Origin: Bradyrhizobium sp. ORS 375
GTDB lineage: Bacteria; Pseudomonadota; Alphaproteobacteria; Rhizobiales; Xanthobacteraceae
Length of the DNA: 64,000 bases
Reading direction: 5' to 3'
Assembly (NCBI RefSeq): GCF_000239775.1
Contig: NZ_CAFI01000420.1
Coordinates: 28,235 to 92,234 of the forward strand
Made by a program: the position numbers and the translations under genes. This document shows, piece by piece, positions 44,802 to 52,916 of this stretch; the stretch's first letter is position 1; the number at the start of each line of letters is the position of its first letter. Below the pieces are notes generated by a model that worked only from the letters and a program-made list of their open reading frames with translations, ran no database searches and had not been told where the DNA came from.

Positions 44802-47012
44802 ATGCTAATCGGGCGTCCGCACAAGCCAACAATAAGAACACTGACGTCCGCTGCCGCGCTGTGGGCCGGCCTGACGTTGGCGGCGTCCACGGCAGGTGCC
44901 CACGATCTCGCCGAGCCGACGGTGTTCAGGAGCAGGCACGGCGTGCTCGATCTGCTGATGATCGCGCGCGCCAAGCCGATCTCAACCATCACTTTTGCCC
45001 CGCCCGGCGGCTCACCCATGAATCCGACCGGTTGGGTCTATGAGATCTGCCCGCGGCCCGCGTCCGGCACCAGCTGCCCGGCCGGCGCCGCCGTGGCCGA
45101 CTACGGCGGTGTGCGCCTGGCCCTGCAGAAGGGCGACACGCTCAAGATCCGGCTGGTCAACCAGCTGCCGCAGCTCGACCCGGCCAAGGTGAACCACAAT
45201 GCCGATCCCGGCCAGGCCAACCTGTTCCGCAATCCGACCAACCTGCACACGCACGGCCTGATCGTCGAACCGCGCGCGCCGACCCTGAGAGACCAGACCT
45301 TCGGCGACTATGTCTTCGTGCAGATCTACAACTCCGCCAATGGCATGCCGGTGCCGCAGACGACTCACCAGCACGGCTCAAACAAGATGGACTACGCGGA
45401 TTTCCGGATCGAGATCCCGCGCAACCATCCATCCGGGCAGTTCTGGTTTCACCCGCACATCCACGGTATTTCCCTGAACCAGGTGTCGCAGGGCTTGGCG
45501 GGCATCATCTCCGTCGGCGAAGTCTCGGACTACGCGCATGGCGACGCCAGGGATACGCCGTTTCCCGATGCGAGCGTCCGTCATCTGATCCTGAAGGATA
45601 TTCAGGTCGCCGGCGGCGGAACGGTGCAATTCGACAGCGGCCCGGTCGAGGTTCAGCCGGGCGAAGTGATCAATCAGCAGGATCCTGGCTTCTGCGCCCA
45701 GTTTCCAGCTGATAGCTCCGAGCTGCGCGAGGGGTCTTGCCCGGGTGTCGATACGTCGGCCGATGGCGGCTCCAACTTCGCCGGCGGCAAATGGTTCTTT
45801 ACGGTGAACGGCAGGACGTTCCCGAAGATCAAGGTGACCGATTCCGACGGCGAGGTCTGGCGGCTCACCAATGCGTCGGGCAGCCTGTCGTACAATCTTC
45901 AGCTGACCGACGACGAGTCGCAGAAGCCGATGATCATGCAGCTCATCTCGGTCGACGGCGTCAGCGTGAACCTGCCGCAGGATACGACGATGGACACCAT
46001 GGTTCGTCTCGGCGGCGCGCGCTTCCGCGTCGTGCCCTGTCCGCCGCTGCCGACCTCGCGTTTCCATTCGAAGCCGGTCTGCGTGACGCAGATGGTCATG
46101 ATGCCGAGCTCGCGCACGGAGGTGTTCGTGACCTATCGCGATCCCGCCACCGGCGCGATCGCCAGCCCCGGACATTCCGCGTCAGCGACCTTCAAGATGA
46201 CCGGGCTGACGATGGGCAGTGGCGATCAGTGGCCGGCGGTGGATCTTGCCAAGGTGCATTTCCACCAGCATGGATCACGACACCACATCGCCTATGGCAT
46301 GGACATCCGGGGCGATGCGCTGGCGACGATGCAGCCGTCAGGCATTCTCGACGCCAAGGTCCCCTATGCGAATGCCACGCCGCTGCGCGACGGGTGCAAG
46401 CCGCTGCCGGCCGGACACCGCCGCCGGATCTTCTTCGGCCTGGCTGATCTGACCGACGACGGCACGTTCGGTCTGGGCTATGAGGAGGTCGACGAGAACG
46501 GCAACCCCGTGCCTGGCACGCAGCTTCCGGTGAGCCAGTTCGATCCGTCCCTGAACATCGTCTGCCTGCCGCTCGCGCCGGGACAGCGCCCGGTTCATGA
46601 GACCTGGGAGCTGGTGCAACTGTCGACGGAGAACCACAACTTCCACATCCATCAGACCCGGTTCAGGACGATCAACAGCAAGGCCGGCGAGAACACGCCG
46701 CTCTCGGTGTCGCTGAACAGGAGCATTGGCGGCGGCATGCTGCAGGACAACGTCCCGCTTGGCGTCGCAACGCCGAACGTGCCGGAGGTCATGGACGCTC
46801 AAAGCGGAGTCTGCAGCATCGAGCAGTGGCGCAACGGTCAGTGCACCTCGAAGCCCGTGGTCGTGGACATCCCGTTCTCGCAGGTCGGCGAGTTCGTCTA
46901 TCACTGCCACATCCTCGAGCATGAGGACGGGGGCATGATGGCCAAGATCAAGGTCGTGCCTTCGCCGCACGGATTGCACCCTTGGGAGGCGATGAACCAG
47001 ATGCCGTGGTAG
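44802..47012 (+). CDS. Exported multicopper oxidase
   Basis: This 736-residue periplasmic or secreted oxidase has a signal peptide ending near LAASTAGAHD; GGGGA lies about six bases before the ATG at 44802. The four copper-binding segments are present: NLHTHGLIV, FWFHPHIHGIS, ENHNFHIHQTRF and YHCHILEHEDGGMM. The full T1 and trinuclear sites are therefore intact, with a Met in the axial area. It is longer than CueO (about 500), with extra loops between domains. Multicopper oxidases oxidise Cu(I), Mn(II), phenols or bilirubin-like substrates with O2; which one is unclear. T2SS export is possible given the neighbouring operon, but unproven. Confidence 0.9.
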   Translation: MLIGRPHKPTIRTLTSAAALWAGLTLAASTAGAHDLAEPTVFRSRHGVLDLLMIARAKPISTITFAPPGGSPMNPTGWVYEICPRPASGTSCPAGAAVADYGGVRLALQKGDTLKIRLVNQLPQLDPAKVNHNADPGQANLFRNPTNLHTHGLIVEPRAPTLRDQTFGDYVFVQIYNSANGMPVPQTTHQHGSNKMDYADFRIEIPRNHPSGQFWFHPHIHGISLNQVSQGLAGIISVGEVSDYAHGDARDTPFPDASVRHLILKDIQVAGGGTVQFDSGPVEVQPGEVINQQDPGFCAQFPADSSELREGSCPGVDTSADGGSNFAGGKWFFTVNGRTFPKIKVTDSDGEVWRLTNASGSLSYNLQLTDDESQKPMIMQLISVDGVSVNLPQDTTMDTMVRLGGARFRVVPCPPLPTSRFHSKPVCVTQMVMMPSSRTEVFVTYRDPATGAIASPGHSASATFKMTGLTMGSGDQWPAVDLAKVHFHQHGSRHHIAYGMDIRGDALATMQPSGILDAKVPYANATPLRDGCKPLPAGHRRRIFFGLADLTDDGTFGLGYEEVDENGNPVPGTQLPVSQFDPSLNIVCLPLAPGQRPVHETWELVQLSTENHNFHIHQTRFRTINSKAGENTPLSVSLNRSIGGGMLQDNVPLGVATPNVPEVMDAQSGVCSIEQWRNGQCTSKPVVVDIPFSQVGEFVYHCHILEHEDGGMMAKIKVVPSPHGLHPWEAMNQMPW

Positions 47013-47618
47013 TCGCGACCGCCATGTCTCTTCGCGACGCCGGTGCCGCATGCGGGGCATCGGCGGGGCTGAATGCCAAGGCGATGCTGTGGCGGTGCGA
47101 ATTCACCGCCGCGCCAACAACGGCCGCTTCGCGGCAGCGGCGCGGAGCCGATGCCACGTTCGAACGACAGCCGGTGCATTTGGAATCGATCTAAACTGTC
47201 GCAGGTGCCTCTGCATACCCTTTGAAATAGCAGGTTTGCGTGTTGTGGCTCATGACTCGAACGCCTCGCGAAGCGGCAATCTCCGGCAACATTGTTATTC
47301 CCCAGCCACTCCGGCAAATCGCCAACATCGACGCGGCAATTCGCCGCAATCGGACAACTTACTACGTTGGCTCTGACAATCAGAACGGTTTGCAGCAAGC
47401 ACGTTGAAGATGTCGGAGGGGCTCGGTCAGATCGGCGTCTGATGCGGTCCACGGAAGTGAGCGTCCCGCGGGCTGGCGTTGCAACTCGGCGTGGAACGTT
47501 CGGCGCGCCGGATGCTTCGGCGGCTTCCTGGACAGCTAACAGTGTTCGGCGGCTGCAGAACACGTGAGATCGATTCAAGGGGAGGGCGTGTCATGAACAG
47601 GGATTTGAGGTGGACGCG
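47013..47618. other. Intergenic region, no gene recognised
   Basis: This 0.6 kb region lies between the oxidase stop and the FMN-binding protein. A minus-strand frame of 225 codons (46901-47578) runs through it but overlaps the oxidase 3' end, is rich in Arg/Ser and lacks any domain, so it is rejected. Base composition dips around 47190-47400, consistent with promoter sequence. Confidence 0.45.
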
Positions 47619-48077
47619 ATGAACGATTGGCTTAAATGGACTGCTCCCGCTGCGGCCGTCATGTCGGTCGCTGCGCCGGCCTACGCCATGCAGTACATGA
47701 GTGTCGAGGAAGCGCAGAAGGCCGCGTTTCCAGGCGCAAGCTTCGCCGAGGTCCAGCCGGGTCGCGTCTGGAAGGCGAGCAATGGCGGCTATTTCTACTA
47801 CGATCACGTCGTCGGCAAGCACCTGCTGATCGACTACACGGTCGCGATCGGCCCTGACGGGCGGGTGCGTCGCGTCGAGATTCTGAACTACCGCGAGTCC
47901 TATGGCGGCGAGGTGCATGATCCGAACTGGCTCGGTCAGTTCGTCGGCAAGGGCAGTCAGAACGAGTTGCGCATCAACTCCGATATTCGAAACATCTCGG
48001 GAGCCACGCTGTCGTCGACGCATCTGACCGAAGGCGTGAAGAAGGTGCTGACCTATCATGCCAGCCACTTCCGCTAG
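47619..48077 (+). CDS. Periplasmic FMN-binding domain protein (covalent flavin carrier)
   Basis: This 152-residue protein has a signal peptide (PAAAVMSVAAPAYAMQ) and one FMN_bind domain: GPDGRVRRVEILNYRESYGG, and near the end ISGATLSSTHLTEGVKK. The SGAT segment is the flavinylation motif, in which the threonine receives FMN through a phosphoester bond, as in NqrC/RnfG. The next gene is apbE, the enzyme that performs this, overlapping by 20 bases. Start: the ATG at 47619 (GAGGTG upstream) rather than the GTG at 47610. It probably shuttles electrons in the periplasm; partners are discussed under the membrane protein downstream. Confidence 0.87.
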   Translation: MNDWLKWTAPAAAVMSVAAPAYAMQYMSVEEAQKAAFPGASFAEVQPGRVWKASNGGYFYYDHVVGKHLLIDYTVAIGPDGRVRRVEILNYRESYGGEVHDPNWLGQFVGKGSQNELRINSDIRNISGATLSSTHLTEGVKKVLTYHASHFR

Positions 48078-48936
48078 CTTTCGACGCGCTCGGGCTCTGC
48101 TCGGGACGTTCGTCGAGATCGATGTCGCCGATGCGCAGGGCGCGGACCTGGAGAGCGCCGTGGAAGCAGCGTTCTCCGCCGTGGCGGAGGTGCACCGGCT
48201 GATGAGCTTCCATGATCCGGACAGCGACGTGTCTCGGCTGAACAGCGCGGCATCGAGCTGCGCGGTGACGGTGCACCCCTGGACCTACACCGTGCTCCAG
48301 GCGGCGTTGGAGATGGCCCAGTCTTCGGACGGCGATTTCGACGTCGGCGTCGCCGGCATTCCGCAGCCTGCGGCTGACTCGTCGTCGCGGACCGCTGCTG
48401 CGATCGAACTGCTTGCCGGCCATCAAGTTCGTTTCCGCCATGCCGGTCTCAGAATCGATCTCGGCGGCATCGCCAAGGGCTTCGCGGTGGATTGTGCAAT
48501 CGATGCGCTGCGGAGATGCGGCGTACGTTCCGCCATGGTCAATGCGGGCGGCGACCTCGCGACCTTCGGAGGCGGTGCTCGCATCGTTCACATCCGCGAC
48601 CCGCGTTCGCCGGGCCGGCTGCTGTGCCAGGTCGAGGTGAGCAATGGAGCGCTGGCGTCGTCAGCCCGTCGTTTCGATCCGTTCCGATCGGCGGAGACGA
48701 CCGAGACTTCGGTCCTCGATCCGTCGACCCGCCGGCCGGCCGAGCGTGTGCTCGGGGCGACCGTCCGCGCTTCGACCTGCATGGTGGCCGATGCGCTGAC
48801 CAAGATCGTCATGGTGGGCGGCGAGCGTGCCGCAGCCCAACTCGCCCGGTTCCAGGCGAGCGCGATGCTCGTTGCCGCCGACGGCAACATCCTCACGACA
48901 TCGGATTGGCAAGGAGATCTGCAACATGCGGCTTAA
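48058..48936 (+). CDS. apbE: FAD:protein FMN transferase ApbE
   Basis: This 292-residue enzyme uses Mg2+ and FAD to attach FMN to threonine in SGAT-type motifs. Family signatures are RARALLGTFVEIDVADAQG, FHDPDSDVSRLN, RIDLGGIAKGFAVDCAIDAL and MVNAGGDLATFGG, with C-terminal SARRFDP and the ADALTKIVMVGG region. No export signal is visible, although many ApbE proteins act in the periplasm; this point is open. It overlaps the substrate-like gene upstream and the membrane-protein gene downstream, so the three are one operon. Confidence 0.92.
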   Translation: MPATSASFRRARALLGTFVEIDVADAQGADLESAVEAAFSAVAEVHRLMSFHDPDSDVSRLNSAASSCAVTVHPWTYTVLQAALEMAQSSDGDFDVGVAGIPQPAADSSSRTAAAIELLAGHQVRFRHAGLRIDLGGIAKGFAVDCAIDALRRCGVRSAMVNAGGDLATFGGGARIVHIRDPRSPGRLLCQVEVSNGALASSARRFDPFRSAETTETSVLDPSTRRPAERVLGATVRASTCMVADALTKIVMVGGERAAAQLARFQASAMLVAADGNILTTSDWQGDLQHAA

Positions 48937-49456
48937 AGGCGCGTTTCGGTTTGCCCTCTACGGAGTTTTCGGGGTCCTGTTCGCCAGCGGAGCGCTGTGG
49001 ATCTACGCGGATCAGATGAAGACCCGTTCGGAGCTGGATAGCGAGACCTGGCAACAAGCCGCCGCATACCTGCTGAGCATGCATGGTGGTGCCGCGATGG
49101 TGACGCTGATGCTGCTCGGTGCGCTTGGTCCCATGCACGTCCAGCGCGCCTGGCGCGCCCGAAAGAATCGGGCGACCGGAATTGCGAGTCTCACGATGTA
49201 TGGCCTGCTGATCGCGACCGCGTTCGGCCTCTATTACGTCGGATCCGAAGCGCTTCGACCCTGGATCAGCACCGTTCACATCGTGTTCGGGCTTGGCGTG
49301 CCCGCAGTGATCATGGCCCATATCGTCGTCGGCCGCGCGAGCGTTGCCGCCGTGCCTCAGCCCGTGCGTACGCAGCGTGCAACGGCTGCCACGCTGGTGC
49401 CTTCGGACGCACCGACCGACGGCGATCTGGTCAGTGTCATGAGCAAAGTGAGCTGA
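48926..49456 (+). CDS. Small membrane protein with candidate haem-ligand histidines
   Basis: This 176-residue protein has about four membrane helices: FALYGVFGVLFASGALWIYA, SMHGGAAMVTLMLLGALGPM, IASLTMYGLLIATAFGLYYV and VHIVFGLGVPAVIMAHIVVG. Histidines in helices 2 and 4 (SMHGG, VHIVFG, MAHIV) are placed as in small cytochrome b-like DUF4405/PepSY-associated proteins. AAGGAG (48911-48916) precedes the ATG, which overlaps apbE by 11 bases. It may pass electrons between the membrane and the flavinylated periplasmic protein (inference). No haem binding has been demonstrated. Confidence 0.75.
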   Translation: MRLKGAFRFALYGVFGVLFASGALWIYADQMKTRSELDSETWQQAAAYLLSMHGGAAMVTLMLLGALGPMHVQRAWRARKNRATGIASLTMYGLLIATAFGLYYVGSEALRPWISTVHIVFGLGVPAVIMAHIVVGRASVAAVPQPVRTQRATAATLVPSDAPTDGDLVSVMSKVS

Positions 49457-49781
49457 TCCCAACAGTTCCGAGCAGAGACGGTGGGCCTCGGGAGGAGCGG
49501 GTGGCTTGAAAGCCTGTTCCTGTTTCCAAGGCCCCCGAGATCCGGCGTCAGCTTGCGGTCGTTCAGGATCCGTTCGCGCTGATATCAGCGACTGAGCCAA
49601 AGCCCCGGTGTGCGGCGTCTCGCTCGCGCCGCGGATGATGATTTCCGTAGTTCAACGGATACATCGCTTTTTCTGCCATCGCATGCGCGTCCTGCGCGGA
49701 TCATTGCGACCCGCAACAGGGCCTGCTTGCGAATCCGGCCTCGTTCAATCACAATTTGTGGCAACGACGGGGAGGGCAACG
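49457..49781. other. Intergenic region, nothing recognised
   Basis: This 325-base spacer upstream of the Cys-containing small protein has open frames on both strands but no supported start, domain or structured RNA that I can see. Confidence 0.4.
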
Positions 49782-50138
49782 ATGAGGGGGATGGATCTCA
49801 ATCCATGGGGCGCCGCTGTACTGATCGCAGCAGCAGCGCTTCTCATGCCAGCCGTGGGGCACGCCTACACCGCAGAGCAGGAGCAGGCCTGCACGAGCGA
49901 CGCGTTCCGGCTTTGTAGTTCTGAAATCCCCAATGTGGATCGCATCACCGCCTGCATGGACCGCCGAAAGGCGGAATTGTCGCCGCCCTGTCGTGCCCAG
50001 TTCGGGCCGCAGCCGCGTGGATCCTCGCGTTCGGAACGCGCCGGCAGGCCAGTGAGCATCAAGCCCGCTTCCGCTGGGAAGCCGGCCAATGCGCGCGCCG
50101 TAAAGACCAGGAAGGCGGCGCGGCCGGACGCGACGTAA
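49782..50138 (+). CDS. Small secreted cysteine-containing protein
   Basis: This 118-residue protein has a signal peptide (AAVLIAAAALLMPAVGHAYT) and a short Cys motif domain: CTSDAFRLCSSEIPNVDRIT followed by ACMDRRKAELSPPCRAQF, four cysteines spaced as in a family common in Bradyrhizobium and often mislabelled as a phosphodiesterase. The C-terminal 45 residues are basic and disordered. GGGGAGGG precedes the ATG at 49782, which fixes the start. Function is unknown. Confidence 0.8.
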   Translation: MRGMDLNPWGAAVLIAAAALLMPAVGHAYTAEQEQACTSDAFRLCSSEIPNVDRITACMDRRKAELSPPCRAQFGPQPRGSSRSERAGRPVSIKPASAGKPANARAVKTRKAARPDAT

Positions 50139-50414
50139 GCGAAGACCCGCCTTTCGCGGCCGCCGACATCACAACGACCCGCGGGCGCCGTTCGGTCACG
50201 CCTTGCACAGCCTCAACATGCAAACGGGGTCCAGAGGGATCGGATGTTGTTGAGGACGTGCACCGCTGGAGCGCCTTTTTGTGCACTCGGTGTGACTCAA
50301 AAACCAATGCGTTTCAGCAATCAGGAGTTACGCCTGATCAATCGCTAAATTTATCTTCCGCGAATCAGTCTGCTGATTCATTTTCGCCGCCGGGGTCAAT
50401 CTGGAGGCCAAGGT

Positions 50415-51092
50415 ATGAACGTTATTGTTTTCGCATCGCGTAAGGGCGGTTCAGGCAAGAGCACCCTGGCCGCCCATCTCGCTGCGCAGATCAAGGCGAG
50501 CAAGTCTTGCCTGCTGATCGATGCCGATCCGCAGGGGTCGCTGACGCTCTGGCACAAGCTGCGCGGCACCAACGAGCCGCCGATCAAGACCGCGGTGAAC
50601 TCCGTGAGCGCGATCGTCTCCGCCGCCCGCCGCGACGGCGTCGAGTGGGTGCTGATCGACACGCCGCCGACCATTTCGGCCGTGGTCGAGGATGCGATCA
50701 AGAACGCAACGATGGTGATCATCCCGGCGCGTCCGGGCGTGTTCGACGTCAACGCGGTGCAGGAGACGATCCAGACCTGCCGCGCCGCGCGCAAGCCCTA
50801 CGCCGTCGTCCTCAACGGAGCGCCGGCCCGTCGCGATGATGCCGAAAGCCCGATCGTGACCATTGCCCGCGAGGCGCTGGCCAAGTTCAAGGCGCCGGTG
50901 TGGGGTGGCCAGATCACCAACCGCGCCGATCTCCTGATGGCGCTGGGGCAGGGTGAAGGCGTCCGCGAATACTACGCCGAAGGCCGCGCGGCGGCCGAGA
51001 TCGCCCGCCTGTGGGCAGCGATCGAGCGCTCGGTGAAGGCGATCCGCGGAACGGTGTCGGCCAACGGCGCCATGCACAAGCAGGCGGCCTGA
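50415..51092 (+). CDS. ParA/MinD-family ATPase
   Basis: This 225-residue deviant Walker ATPase has MNVIVFASRKGGSGKSTLAA (signature lysine plus P-loop), CLLIDADPQGSLTLWHKL and WVLIDTPPTISAVVEDAI. It lacks a DNA-binding N-terminus and has no parB next to it, so it is an orphan of the PpfA/MipZ-like kind, positioning protein complexes or small chromosomal cargo rather than the origin. A strong intrinsic terminator follows at 51117-51140. Confidence 0.9.
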   Translation: MNVIVFASRKGGSGKSTLAAHLAAQIKASKSCLLIDADPQGSLTLWHKLRGTNEPPIKTAVNSVSAIVSAARRDGVEWVLIDTPPTISAVVEDAIKNATMVIIPARPGVFDVNAVQETIQTCRAARKPYAVVLNGAPARRDDAESPIVTIAREALAKFKAPVWGGQITNRADLLMALGQGEGVREYYAEGRAAAEIARLWAAIERSVKAIRGTVSANGAMHKQAA

Positions 51093-51116
51093 TCCGCCAA
51101 GCCCTCTGAGGCATCG

Positions 51117-51140
51117 ACGCGCGGTCGCCCGCGCGTTTTT
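51117..51140 (+). terminator. Intrinsic terminator after parA-like gene
   Basis: A 7-base GC stem CGCGCGG/CCGCGCG (51118-51124/51129-51135) with loop TCGC and a TTTTT tract lies 25 bases after the parA-like stop. Confidence 0.85.
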
Positions 51141-51212
51141 CGCGTGAGATCTACTGACTCGGCTCGTTTGCACCGATGACGTCCCGGCGCCGCGCAGAAC
51201 GCGCGGCGGAGG

Positions 51213-51347
51213 TCAGGCGACCATCAGCAGATAGAACGCGATCGCCGGTGTCAGGGTGAGAATCACCGACCAGATTCCGACCGCCCAGAGAATGTCCTCG
51301 ATGCTGAATCCCTGACGCTCAGGGAATGGATGATCCTGAAAAGCCAC
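51213..51347 (-). CDS. 44-residue single-TM small protein
   Basis: GTG at 51347 opens a 44-codon frame ending TGA at 51213-51215. The product begins AFQDHPFPERQGFSIEDILW and then forms one membrane helix (AVGIWSVILTLTPAIAFYLL) ending MVA. A purine-rich GGGGGCG sits just upstream. The pattern of a short polar head with Pro/Glu and a single hydrophobic helix is that of small respiratory-complex or regulatory subunits, but I do not recognise the family. Codon choice and the helix argue for a real gene. Confidence 0.55.
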   Translation of the reverse strand: MAFQDHPFPERQGFSIEDILWAVGIWSVILTLTPAIAFYLLMVA

Positions 51348-51549
51348 GACGCCCCCGCGTTCTCAAACGTTTTCAACATCCATAGCGGAACATCTTTAAA
51401 CATCAGGTTTCGGACTATCCGGCTTTTGATCGCGCCTGTTAGTCCGGATTAACCACGGAGTTTCGGGTGGCGTCGAAGCCGGCTGCGGCTCTGCCATCGC
51501 CCTCCAGGGCGAGGTTTGCGGCAGAGCCGGCCGTAACATTCGGCGGCAT

Positions 51550-52470
51550 TCAGGCGACACGGCTCCGCTGTGTGGCTCCGCGGCGCTCGATCTCCTGATC
51601 CAGCCGTGCGGCGAGCTCGGCGCCAACCTCGACCATCGGCAGCCGCACCTCCGCGCTTGCGATCACGCCGGTCCGCGCCAGCCAGTACTTCGCCGGAGCC
51701 GGGCTCGGCTCGGCGAACAGCAATCGCGTGAGAGGCTCGACCTGCGCCCAGCACGCTGTCGCGGCGTCGTGACGGCCGGCCTTCACATGCTGCAGCATCG
51801 CGGCGAACGTCTCGGTCTCCAGATGCGCCGAGAGCAGGATGGCGCCGTCGGCGCCGGCCTGCAGCGCGTCGAAGCTCTGGGCGTCCTCGCCGGTCAGGAT
51901 CTCAAAGCCGGTGGGACGACGCGCGATCAGCTCCCGCGTCTGGGTGCGGTTGGCGCAGCAATCCTTCAGTCCAGCGATCGCCGGATGCGCGGCGAGCTGC
52001 AGCAGCGTGTCGTTGTCGAGGCCGACGGCGGAGCGATAGGGAATGTTGTAGAGCACGATCGGATGCGCCGCGCGCTCCGCCAAGGCGGTGAAGTGCGCCA
52101 GCAATCCGCGCTGGGAGGGGCGCACGTAAGGCGGGCTCGAGATCAGATAGAAATCGATCGGCCATGACGCCGTTCGATCGAGCGCCTCGATCAGATCGGA
52201 TGTCGCGACGCCGCCGATGCCGAGGCAGATCGGCAGCGGCCTTCCGAGGGACGCGAGCTCATCGCGGACCACGCCGACGAGCCGCGCGCGCTCCTCCCAC
52301 GAGAGCGCCAGTCCTTCACCGGAGGTGGCGCCGAGAACGAGGCCGTCGATCGCCTTGGCGGCATAATGTCGAATGAGGTTGCGCAAGGACGGCTCGTCCA
52401 GCGCGCCGTCGCGAAACGGCGTGATCAGTGGCAGCCAGAGTCCTTGCAGTCGCGTTCGAACGGTCGTCAT
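51550..52470 (-). CDS. dapA: 4-hydroxy-tetrahydrodipicolinate synthase-like aldolase
   Basis: This 306-residue TIM-barrel lyase would condense pyruvate with aspartate semialdehyde in lysine/diaminopimelate synthesis. The catalytic triad region GATSGEGLALSW, the Tyr/Arg loop VLYNIPYRSAVGL and the Schiff-base lysine AGLKDCC are present; the Arg after the Tyr is the residue that favours true DapA over N-acetylneuraminate lyase. Paralogues are common in this group, so another 2-keto-acid aldolase role is possible. AAGGAG precedes the ATG. An intrinsic terminator lies only 40 bases upstream of the start, suggesting attenuation. Confidence 0.82.
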   Translation of the reverse strand: MTTVRTRLQGLWLPLITPFRDGALDEPSLRNLIRHYAAKAIDGLVLGATSGEGLALSWEERARLVGVVRDELASLGRPLPICLGIGGVATSDLIEALDRTASWPIDFYLISSPPYVRPSQRGLLAHFTALAERAAHPIVLYNIPYRSAVGLDNDTLLQLAAHPAIAGLKDCCANRTQTRELIARRPTGFEILTGEDAQSFDALQAGADGAILLSAHLETETFAAMLQHVKAGRHDAATACWAQVEPLTRLLFAEPSPAPAKYWLARTGVIASAEVRLPMVEVGAELAARLDQEIERRGATQRSRVA

Positions 52471-52510
52471 GGTCCATCTCCTTGGGTGGTGAGCCGGAGA
52501 CGGGACACAT

Positions 52511-52538
52511 CAAAAAAGCCCCGTCCTTGCGGCGGGGC
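52511..52538 (-). terminator. Intrinsic terminator in dapA leader
   Basis: Read on the minus strand, AGCCCCG/CGGGGCT form a 7-base stem followed by TTTTTT, ending about 40 bases before the dapA ATG. No gene ends nearby on this strand, so it is a candidate attenuator. Confidence 0.75.
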
Positions 52539-52587
52539 TGGTGATGCGGCGTGAACTCGGAAGAGTGTCTAGCGCGCGCGTCCACAT

Positions 52588-52610
52588 GTCCCCGGGCGGG
52601 GACCTTTTTT
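52588..52610 (+). terminator. Plus-strand hairpin with T tract
   Basis: GTCCCC/GGGGAC with a 4-base loop (52588-52603) is followed by CTTTTTT. No plus-strand gene precedes it, so it either ends a small RNA or is part of the folded dapA leader in reverse sense. Confidence 0.55.
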
Positions 52611-52712
52611 CGACGACAGCTTGGCGTGCGACGACGTGGACATGTGGTCTACATGCGCGGTGAACGCTGCTGTGTCAACGACACAGGTGCGCGGCGACAG
52701 AACAACTTGACC

Positions 52713-52743
52713 AAAAAAATAGCCGGGCCCGATGAGCCCGGCT
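52713..52743 (-). terminator. Intrinsic terminator downstream of lysR
   Basis: On the minus strand AGCCGGGC/GCCCGGCT with a 7-base loop is followed by ATTTTTTT. It stands about 170 bases beyond the lysR stop and probably ends the trxB-lysR transcript. Confidence 0.8.
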
Positions 52744-52916
52744 GAAGGTATTGGCCAATGAGGCCGACACAATCACCTTCCAAGAGGGATTCCTGAGCGC
52801 TTGCGCCACTGGAGGAGGGGGACAATGCGCAGCGCCAACGCTCAGCACGCCTGCAGTATGGTCCCCGATGCGGCCCTGCAGCAACCAGGTGCACCGCATG
52901 TCAGACATGCACAATA

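Larger units (their letters stand above)
52471..52916. other. lysR-dapA spacer with three hairpins
   Basis: This 446-base region has no coding gene. It contains two minus-strand intrinsic terminators and one plus-strand hairpin-T tract (listed separately), plus inverted arms CCACATGTCC (52582-52591) and GGACATGTGG (52638-52647). On the minus strand TTGACA (52678-52673) could be a -35 element, with only a weak -10 (CATGTA). Confidence 0.6.

Noticed and set aside
46901-47578. 225-codon minus-strand frame after the multicopper oxidase
   Set aside because: Overlaps the oxidase's last copper motif, has no domain, no ribosome site and unusual composition.
52471-52916. tmRNA (ssrA) or known riboswitch between lysR and dapA
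   Set aside because: No tRNA-like acceptor and T-arm, no tag frame, and no lysine riboswitch core visible.
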